Source of the DNA: an uncultured Prevotella sp.
GTDB lineage: Bacteria; Bacteroidota; Bacteroidia; Bacteroidales; Bacteroidaceae
Direction: 5' to 3'
Length of the DNA: 9,282 bases
NCBI GenBank assembly: GCA_947304695.1
Contig: CAMZBS010000075.1
Coordinates: 1 to 9,282 of the forward strand
Below, piece after piece: positions 1 to 4,345 of this stretch. Both the position numbers and the translations under genes were made by a program. Numbering within the stretch: position 1 is the stretch's first letter; every line of letters begins with the position of its first letter. The notes under the pieces were generated by a model. That model was given only the letters and a program-made list of their open reading frames with translations. It made no database searches and was not told where the DNA came from.

Positions 1-768
1 CTGGTCTTCGCGGATGTTGAACGTAGCCCACTGGTCGTCCATCACGGCAATCGACATGATGGGTGTGCCCGTACCTACAAGTTCACCCACCTTCGGATAG
101 ATTTCGGTCACCTCACCGTCCATCTGTGCCACCTGCACGGTCTCACGGATGTAGCTTGTCACCTCCTGCACGGCACCACGGGCCTGACCTACAGTAGCCG
201 ATGCTGCCTGGCGCTCCTCAGCGCGGGCACCGTTCACTGCCATATCATACTGGCTCTGGGCAGCCTTCACCTGAGCCTGGGCCGACTTGTACATGGCCTG
301 AGCCTCATCGAACTTCTGAGCACTGACAACCTCCTCTTCAAAGAGGGTCTTCATGCGGTTATATGATTTCTCCGCAATCTCCAGTCCTGCCTTGGCCTGT
401 TCTAAGAGCTGGAAGGCGGCCTGCACCTGCTCTTTGCGGACACCGTTGCGGGCCATCTGCTCCATGGCCGAGGCAGCATCTGCGGCACTTTGCGCCTGTG
501 CCATCTTCGCCTGCACATCGGGAGCCTCGATAATGGCCAGAGTGTCGCCGGCCTTCACGAAATCACCTTCTTTCACCCGGAGTTCGAGAATACGTCCAGG
601 CACCTTGCCCGACACCCGGTACTCCTCGACCTCCATCTCACCCTGTATCACTTCCGGGTCACGGCCCAAAGCCAGGAAACCAATGAGTGCCACGATTGCT
701 ACTACTGCTGAAAAGCCGCCCACGGCCAGCAGAATATTGTTATGCTGTTGTTTTGCTTTGTCTGACAT
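1..768 (-). CDS. HlyD-family periplasmic adaptor (membrane fusion protein), partial at C-terminus
   Basis: This is the adaptor of a tripartite exporter, bridging an inner-membrane pump to a TolC-type outer-membrane channel across the periplasm. The visible 256 residues begin with ATG at 768 (MSDKAKQQ). A single membrane segment follows at about residues 11-35 (NILLAVGGFSAVVAIVALIG), with a short cytoplasmic N-terminus. The first half of a biotinyl-lipoyl-like domain lies at about 47-82 (VSGKVPGRILELRVKEGDFV). An Ala/Gln/Glu-rich helical stretch at about 85-215 should form the coiled-coil hairpin. The second lipoyl half starts near 218 (AQMDGEVTEIYPKVGELVGTGTP). The frame is still open at base 1, so the end of the lipoyl domain and the beta-barrel domain are missing. 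It lies 45 bases downstream of the TolC-family gene on the same strand, so the two are probably co-transcribed. The type resembles the YhiI/YbhG adaptors that partner ABC-2 permeases, but an EmrA-like MFS partner cannot be excluded. Confidence 0.9.
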   Translation of the reverse strand, partial: MSDKAKQQHNNILLAVGGFSAVVAIVALIGFLALGRDPEVIQGEMEVEEYRVSGKVPGRILELRVKEGDFVKAGDTLAIIEAPDVQAKMAQAQSAADAASAMEQMARNGVRKEQVQAAFQLLEQAKAGLEIAEKSYNRMKTLFEEEVVSAQKFDEAQAMYKSAQAQVKAAQSQYDMAVNGARAEERQAASATVGQARGAVQEVTSYIRETVQVAQMDGEVTEIYPKVGELVGTGTPIMSIAVMDDQWATFNIREDQ

Positions 769-813
769 AATAATATACTTTGAAATTTGTAGTTTTACAA
801 TTGAAATGAATGA

Positions 814-2325
814 TTACTGAAGCGTTCCCAACGCCTTCTGCAGTTCAACCTGCGAGAGCTTCACACCAATCTCAGCGTCGATTTTCTGAGACTGTGCCTG
901 CTGCCAGGCGGTCTGTGCCTCCATAACGGTAGTGAATGACACGGTGCCCTCCTTGAACCCGAGATTTGCCATGCGCAGGTTCTCGTCGGCATTGGCCACG
1001 TTCGCGTTGGCCATCTCCAGTTTGTTGTTAGCCTCGGTCACCTTGAAGCGGCTCTGCTTCACCTGCAGTTCTATCAGCTCGCGGGCATCATCCAGCTCCA
1101 TGTTTGCCATAGCCGTGGCACCCTTCGAGGCACGCACCTTGTACTTCACATCGCCCCAGTTCCAGACGGGCACACGCAGCACCACGCCCACATTCCAGAC
1201 TCCCGAGAACTTCTTCTCAAACCCGTTGAACGTGTTGGGGTTCGTCACGGCATAGCCGCCCGTCAGCAGCACCTGTGGCAGATTACCCGCCTTCAGCACG
1301 TTCGTCGTCTGACGGGAAAGGTCAACGGTATTCTGTAGCATACGAAGCTCGGGACGGGTCTCCCAGTACAAGTGCTCACCTTCTGCAGCCGAGGAGGCTA
1401 CCGCCGATGTCCCCGCTTCATTACCACTTCCTCCCAAGGGGCTCAAAACGTCAGCCACCGTGATGTCTTCATCCACTGGCAGACCGCACAGCTGACAAAG
1501 CAGCATCTTCGACAGCACCAGACCGTCCTTCACCTGTGTCAGTGCCATCTCGGCCTCGTTCACCCTGACACCAACGCTCAGGCCGTCGCCCTTTGTGGCC
1601 ACACCCTGGTCTATCATCTTCTGCACGTCGGTCTTCAGCTTCTTCACCAGTGCCACATAGCTCTCGGCCAGCGTCTGCTTGTGTCGCAACGACACCACCT
1701 GCCAGTAGGCCTGATCTATATTAAATAAGGTATTCTGGCGCTTCATCTCCAAGGAGTTCGCCGCCATTTCCTCGTTGATGTCCGCAATCTTGTTGGCCGC
1801 CACGATGGCACCGCCCATGAACACAGGCTGGGTCACCGTCACTGCTCCAGCAAACATGTTGCGCGTATCTGTCCGGAAGCCGTCCACGATGCCTGCACCA
1901 ACCTGGTCAAGTGCCCCGGCGAATGCCGTCATGTCCTGCCCCATCTTCGCCTGTGTAGCGGCAGGCAACGATGACACCAGCGGCGACAAGGCGTTCTGCA
2001 GGTGTGACGCCGTGTTCGTACCCATATTGCCCAGCGCTTCTTTTTGGTCATCGCTCAGGATGGAAATTTCCTTGTTCATCCACAGATAGCCGCCCACGGC
2101 GTTGACCTTTGGTAGATACTGCGTGCGAGCCGACTTCCGCAGGTTGGCGTTCACCTCCTGCTTCATCTTTGCCACGCCCATCTGCTTGTTGTTCCTCAGT
2201 GCCATCGCCCTACAACTGTCAAGCGTCAACAGTCTTTGGGCATTGGCACCTATCGGCAACAACACCAGCAACCCGAGCATCGCAGCCCGAGCCATCACTG
2301 TTCTTTTTTTCTTTTTCCTGTCCAT
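814..2325 (-). CDS. TolC-family outer-membrane efflux protein
   Basis: This encodes the outer-membrane exit duct of a tripartite efflux or secretion system, expected to trimerise into a beta-barrel plus periplasmic alpha-helical tunnel. The 503-residue product has the usual family length. The N-terminus is a Sec signal peptide: a Lys/Arg-rich start (DRKKKKR), a hydrophobic core (AAMLGLLVLLPIG) and a probable cut after ANA at residue 29. The mature protein opens with LTLDSCRAMALRNN, the typical first helix of the family's outer-membrane efflux repeat. Two such repeats are expected, and the second ends near 'LGFKEGTVSFTTVMEAQTAWQQAQSQKIDAE' in shorter recognisable pieces such as GTVSFTTVMEAQ. 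ATG at 2325 was chosen because it gives a full signal peptide; a second Met at residue 11 would also leave a workable one. The HlyD-family adaptor gene follows after 45 bases. No Shine-Dalgarno sequence is seen, as is normal in Bacteroidota. The exported substrate cannot be told from sequence. Confidence 0.93.
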   Translation of the reverse strand: MDRKKKKRTVMARAAMLGLLVLLPIGANAQRLLTLDSCRAMALRNNKQMGVAKMKQEVNANLRKSARTQYLPKVNAVGGYLWMNKEISILSDDQKEALGNMGTNTASHLQNALSPLVSSLPAATQAKMGQDMTAFAGALDQVGAGIVDGFRTDTRNMFAGAVTVTQPVFMGGAIVAANKIADINEEMAANSLEMKRQNTLFNIDQAYWQVVSLRHKQTLAESYVALVKKLKTDVQKMIDQGVATKGDGLSVGVRVNEAEMALTQVKDGLVLSKMLLCQLCGLPVDEDITVADVLSPLGGSGNEAGTSAVASSAAEGEHLYWETRPELRMLQNTVDLSRQTTNVLKAGNLPQVLLTGGYAVTNPNTFNGFEKKFSGVWNVGVVLRVPVWNWGDVKYKVRASKGATAMANMELDDARELIELQVKQSRFKVTEANNKLEMANANVANADENLRMANLGFKEGTVSFTTVMEAQTAWQQAQSQKIDAEIGVKLSQVELQKALGTLQ

Positions 2326-2365
2326 AGTTTTTGATATGTTGATCCTATTCTTCTTTTTCCGAGTG

Positions 2366-2373
2366 CAAAGTTC
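2366..2373 (-). promoter_or_regulatory. Weak candidate -7 element for the TolC-HlyD operon
   Basis: On the minus strand the bases read GAACTTTG, one mismatch from the Bacteroidota -7 consensus TAnnTTTG, and are followed by CAC. This is about 40 bases upstream of the TolC-family start. No convincing -33 TTG lies at the expected distance (only a TTA near 2390-2392), so this is a tentative call. Confidence 0.3.
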
Positions 2374-2443
2374 AATATAAATAACGGAATTAAGATGTTC
2401 GATATTGCCTGAGAAATGTTCTATTAAAATAAATATTCCATTT

Positions 2444-2476
2444 TTGCAAGTAATTCGGTATTTTTGATTACCTTTG
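2444..2476 (+). promoter_or_regulatory. Bacteroidota-type promoter of the Bor-like lipoprotein gene
   Basis: A -33 TTG at 2444-2446, within a T run, is followed after 22 bases by TACCTTTG at 2469-2476, a perfect match to the -7 consensus TAnnTTTG. Transcription would start near 2482-2484, giving an untranslated leader of about 53 bases before ATG at 2536. The spacer is at the long end of the usual range. Confidence 0.65.
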
Positions 2477-2481
2477 CAGCG

Positions 2482-2499
2482 AATTACAATGAAGTAATT
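2482..2499 (+). promoter_or_regulatory. Small inverted repeat at the predicted 5' end of the lipoprotein mRNA
   Basis: AATTAC at 2482-2487 and GTAATT at 2494-2499 are exact inverted repeats around a 6-base spacer, with a possible extra G-T pair outside. They sit right at the predicted transcription start. The repeat could be a 5'-end stabilising hairpin or an operator overlapping the start site. An AT-rich stem of this size can also arise by chance. Confidence 0.3.
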
Positions 2500-2535
2500 T
2501 GTTACACAACAATTTCAACTAAAAGCAAAACAACA

Positions 2536-2841
2536 ATGAAAAAGACATTCGTATGCGCCATGAGCATCTGCGCCATGATGATGCTCCAGTCCTGCTTCGT
2601 TCAAGAAGTAAGCGTAGGCATGACCGCCGATGAACCCGCCCAGCAGGTGGACAAAGTGAAGAACCATTATTTCATTGCCGGTCTTGTGAAGCCCAAGCAG
2701 GATGTGGCCAAGAACCACGTCAGCAACGATCAGAAGTTCCGCTTGAAGACCAAGACCACGTTCTGGGACGGCTTCCTTCAGGCTATCACCTTCAGCATCT
2801 ACACCCCGACCACCACATACTACTACGAGCCTGCCAAATAA
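2536..2841 (+). CDS. Bor/Iss-like outer-membrane lipoprotein
   Basis: This encodes a small lipoprotein of 101 residues. ATG at 2536 is chosen over the upstream in-frame ATG at 2464 because it starts a classic lipoprotein signal: MKK, a hydrophobic stretch, then the lipobox LQSC with Cys20 as the lipidation site. The 2464 start also lies upstream of the predicted transcription start. The mature part resembles the phage lambda Bor / E. coli Iss family. 'KNHYFIAGL' corresponds to the Bor 'HHFFVSGI' segment, and 'LKTKTTFWDGFLQAITFSIYTP' (read in pieces) matches the Bor pattern of a Thr-rich strand, a GLLGFITLG-like hydrophobic turn and IYTP. The similarity is judged by eye from memory of Bor. Bor and Iss contribute to serum resistance in E. 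coli; a role here is not established. The gene is divergent from the TolC-HlyD pair and is monocistronic, having its own promoter and terminator. Confidence 0.85.
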   Translation: MKKTFVCAMSICAMMMLQSCFVQEVSVGMTADEPAQQVDKVKNHYFIAGLVKPKQDVAKNHVSNDQKFRLKTKTTFWDGFLQAITFSIYTPTTTYYYEPAK

Positions 2842-2866
2842 GCAAGACGTGTAGCACAACAAAAGA

Positions 2867-2903
2867 AAAATCCAAGTTGCCGATTATCAGCAACTTGGAT
2901 TTT
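2867..2903 (+). terminator. Intrinsic terminator of the Bor-like lipoprotein gene
   Basis: A perfect 14-bp stem is formed by AAAATCCAAGTTGC (2867-2880) and GCAACTTGGATTTT (2890-2903) around a 9-base loop. It lies 25 bases after the stop codon. The 3' arm ends in a T run continuing as CCTTT, as in a rho-independent terminator. Confidence 0.85.
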
Positions 2904-2966
2904 CCTTTGATACGATGTTCTTACACGGGGATACATCTACGCCGAGCCCAATTAACCAACATTGTT

Positions 2967-2984
2967 TTGTAAAGATTTTTCATA
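2967..2984 (+). repeat. 18-base direct repeat, copy 1
   Basis: TTGTAAAGATTTTTCATA occurs here and again at 3346-3363 in the same orientation. Sequence immediately outside the 18 bases differs between the copies. Read on the minus strand each copy gives ATGAAAAATCTTTAC, which creates look-alike 'MKNLY' starts. Confidence 0.85.
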
Positions 2985-3077
2985 GAAAAAAACACTCTCC
3001 CGATGGGTACTTCTGGACGGAAGAAGCCACCAAAAGCGCCTCTTTCATGGTCAGTGGCCTGCTGTTTTGGCATCAGC

Positions 3078-3209
3078 AAGCCGTTAAGCGCATTTAAGTA
3101 AGCCTTAAGCGCGCTTAACCAAGGCTTAAACGCGCTTAAACTAAGCCTCTCTTCCTTTGAAACCAAGCCTCCGTTGCGTCGAAACCAAGCCTCTGTTAGG
3201 CCACAAACC
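3078..3209 (+). repeat. Tandem array of six units with a 22-base period
   Basis: Six adjacent units begin at 3078, 3100, 3121, 3143, 3165 and 3187, with lengths 22, 21, 22, 22, 22 and 23. Each starts AAGCC (AAGGC in unit 3) and most end in AACC or a variant. Units 1-3 share a palindromic core: TTAAGCGCATTTAA (3084-3097), the perfect palindrome TTAAGCGCGCTTAA (3105-3118) and TTAAACGCGCTTAA (3126-3139), starting exactly 21 bases apart. Units 4-6 lose the palindrome and instead share AAGCCTC-N-CAAACC or GAAACC ends. There are no spacers between units. The array could be a DNA-binding site cluster on one helical face or part of a larger interspersed non-coding element. Its function is unknown. 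Confidence 0.85.
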
Positions 3210-3345
3210 AGCTATTTCTGGAGTGCCTGAAAGTCTTCTAAAACCCAATCCACTGATTGCCAACCACTTACAAACCCGCTCATAATTCGCCCATTTGCAA
3301 CCGCCAGACCACCTGCTGAATTCTGAGTGAATCTCAGAAGGGTCA

Positions 3346-3363
3346 TTGTAAAGATTTTTCATA
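3346..3363 (+). repeat. 18-base direct repeat, copy 2
   Basis: This is an identical copy of TTGTAAAGATTTTTCATA, 379 bases to the right of copy 1. The pair brackets the tandem array, so the two may mark parts of one composite repeat element. Confidence 0.85.
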
Positions 3364-3421
3364 ATCGTGTTTCATTCTTTCTTCATCACCGCTTCCATTT
3401 ACCCATCACACTCATTTTTCC

Positions 3422-3450
3422 TCCGAATCGCTTGGCGGTTCGGATTTTTT
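3422..3450 (+). terminator. Intrinsic terminator (plus strand) just before the candidate small RNA
   Basis: TCCGAATCGC (3422-3431) pairs with GCGGTTCGGA (3435-3444), ten pairs including one T-G wobble, around a 3-base TTG loop. Six T follow directly (3445-3450). The T run is only on the plus-strand side, so it would stop plus-strand transcription. The only plus-strand gene upstream already has a terminator, so this one may end a transcript arising in the repeat region or insulate the promoter that overlaps it. Confidence 0.7.
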
Positions 3451-3462
3451 GTCGTATCTTTG
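3432..3462 (+). promoter_or_regulatory. Bacteroidota-type promoter of a candidate small RNA
   Basis: TTG at 3432-3434 is followed after 20 bases by TATCTTTG (3455-3462), a perfect -7 TAnnTTTG match at good spacing, then CCCC. The -33 TTG coincides with the loop of the terminator hairpin. No protein gene lies downstream on the plus strand, so the promoter would drive a short non-coding transcript starting near 3468. Confidence 0.6.
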
Positions 3463-3467
3463 CCCCG

Positions 3468-3576
3468 CTGGGACTTTGAGGATGAGGAGTGATTGAGGTG
3501 CTGTGTCTGAAGCACTGCCAAATATCAATACAGACCGACCGCTGCAGGTGAAGTCCAGCAGCGGTCGGTCTGTTTG
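3468..3576 (+). ncRNA. Candidate small RNA of about 110 bases
   Basis: The stretch is framed by a promoter with perfect -7 element and, at its end, a strong hairpin. Inside are a 6-bp stem GGTGCT/AGCACT (3497-3502 with 3511-3516, one G-T pair, 8-base loop) and the 16-bp terminal stem (3530-3573). There is no open frame longer than the five-codon ATG-AGG-AGT-GAT-TGA at 3482-3496. I do not recognise an RNA family; it lacks the features I would expect of tmRNA, 6S RNA or a canonical SRP domain IV. The T run after the last stem is short (TGTTTG), so the 3' end is less certain. It may instead be the relic leader of a lost gene. Both ends are estimates. Confidence 0.45.
3530..3573. terminator. Strong hairpin, likely terminator shared by the small RNA and the nitroreductase gene
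   Basis: ACAGACCGACCGCTGC (3530-3545) pairs perfectly with 3558-3573 over 16 bp. An A-A mismatch, two more GC pairs and a six-base loop TGAAGT complete it. On the minus strand it lies 25 bases after the nitroreductase stop codon and is followed by TATTGATATTT. On the plus strand TTT follows almost directly. Neither T run is strong, but position and stem stability suit a two-way terminator between converging units. Confidence 0.6.
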
Positions 3577-3598
3577 CTACTGAGGCAACAGAAACGGG

Positions 3599-4339
3599 CT
3601 ATTCCATAAAACCCTGACGCCTCAGCGTTTCGATAAGGGTGACGGAAAGGGCTTCGTTATCCTTGCGGGTGTAACGCAGGTCGGTGAAGACCTGGGCAAG
3701 CGTTTCTTTTCCGTTGAGTTCCACGAAGTGCTTGTTCTCCTCAAGTGATTCCTTGGGATTATAGTAGCGGTCGATGGCTTCGGCTGTGTAGTCACCGTAG
3801 GTCTCTTCGTGAACGAACGAGGCCAGCGGCAGGCGGTCGGAGAGCGGCGGCTGCTCGGCAGGCCAGCCAACGGTGAGCGTGGCTACTGGCATGACCAGAC
3901 GCGGCAGCTGCAACACATCGATGATGGTCTGCGGCATGTAGACCGTGGTGCCCAGATAGCAGTAGCCCAGCCCTTCCTCATCCATGAGATTGCAAAGGGT
4001 CTGTGTGTAGAGCAGGGCATCGGTGGCCGCATTGAGGAACGACAGCAGATTGTCGTAGCCAGGATCAGCCTTCCTGTGAAGAGCCCACTGGGTGGTGCGG
4101 TTAAAGTCGGCACAAATAGTGAGCACAACGGGGGCCGAGGTGACCATAGGCTGATTGAAATGGGCGGGTGCGAGCCGCTCTTTCATGGCCTGCGAACGGG
4201 TGACGACAACGCTGTAGAGCTGCAGGTTGCCCATGGTCTGGGTGCGTGCAGCCTCGTCAAGCAGCCGGTCGAGGAGCTGTTGGGGCACATCGCGGTCGGC
4301 ATATTTGCGTATGGTGCGACGTGTGAGCAGATTCTTCAT
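3599..4339 (-). CDS. NfsA-like FMN-dependent nitroreductase / flavin reductase family protein
   Basis: A cytoplasmic FMN enzyme of 246 residues, close to the about 240 of E. coli NfsA. Family members are homodimers that use NADPH or NADH to reduce nitro compounds, quinones or free flavin; the natural substrate here is unknown. Visible family signatures are the N-terminal RRTIRKY (7-13, FMN phosphate-binding region), CADFNR (76-81), the GLGYCYLG loop (123-130) that lines the flavin, and VGWPAEQPPLSDRLP (157-171) followed by FVHEETY, which closely parallels the NfsA 'LGWPADNP...RLP...VHENSY' segment. The C-terminus (LRRQGF) also fits. ATG at 4339 gives a start aligned with the family. It lies six bases after the M6 protease stop codon, implying co-transcription. 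Annotation as a generic NADPH-dependent oxidoreductase would be equally acceptable. Confidence 0.9.
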   Translation of the reverse strand: MKNLLTRRTIRKYADRDVPQQLLDRLLDEAARTQTMGNLQLYSVVVTRSQAMKERLAPAHFNQPMVTSAPVVLTICADFNRTTQWALHRKADPGYDNLLSFLNAATDALLYTQTLCNLMDEEGLGYCYLGTTVYMPQTIIDVLQLPRLVMPVATLTVGWPAEQPPLSDRLPLASFVHEETYGDYTAEAIDRYYNPKESLEENKHFVELNGKETLAQVFTDLRYTRKDNEALSVTLIETLRRQGFME

Positions 4340-4345
4340 GTTTCT

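Larger units (their letters stand above)
2842..3598. other. 757-base intergenic region between convergent genes, with repeats and a candidate small RNA
   Basis: No reading frame here is convincing as a protein gene. The stretch holds, left to right, the lipoprotein terminator (2867-2903), the first copy of an 18-base direct repeat (2967-2984), a six-unit tandem array (3078-3209), a 7-bp inverted repeat TTCTGAG/CTCAGAA (3321-3339), the second 18-base copy (3346-3363), a terminator (3422-3450), a promoter (3432-3462) and a 16-bp hairpin (3530-3573). The flanking genes converge on it, so neither needs it as a promoter region. Its size and internal repetition suggest an inserted or amplified non-coding element in roughly 2915-3363, with a separate small transcription unit to the right. 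Confidence 0.7.

Noticed and set aside
353..820. A 155-codon plus-strand open frame
   Set aside because: It is antisense to the HlyD-family adaptor, whose minus-strand frame reads cleanly through the whole region.
2464..2535. 24-residue N-terminal extension of the lipoprotein
   Set aside because: It starts upstream of the predicted transcription start and would place residues before a textbook lipoprotein signal.
3078..3209. CRISPR array
   Set aside because: The units are directly adjacent with no spacers, the repeats diverge strongly, and no cas genes are in view.
2921..3362. Two overlapping minus-strand frames (73 and 81 codons), both containing 'MKNLY'
   Set aside because: The shared MKNLY comes from the 18-base DNA repeat, one frame needs a TTG start, and the tandem array shifts frame between units. 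There is no domain and no leader. Non-coding repeat is the better explanation.
2967..3363. Insertion sequence with target-site duplication, using the 18-base repeats as the duplication
   Set aside because: No transposase and no terminal inverted repeats inside the copies were seen, and 18 bases is long for most target duplications. The repeats are reported as direct repeats only.
3482..3496. Mini frame ATG-AGG-AGT-GAT-TGA inside the candidate small RNA, as a leader peptide
   Set aside because: Four codons before a stop are expected by chance, and there is no downstream gene to attenuate.
3541..3561. SRP RNA domain IV, from the CAGG...AGCAG resemblance in the hairpin apex
   Set aside because: The conserved GGAA-type loop and flanking asymmetric-loop bases are absent, and the stem below is fully paired, unlike 4.5S RNA.
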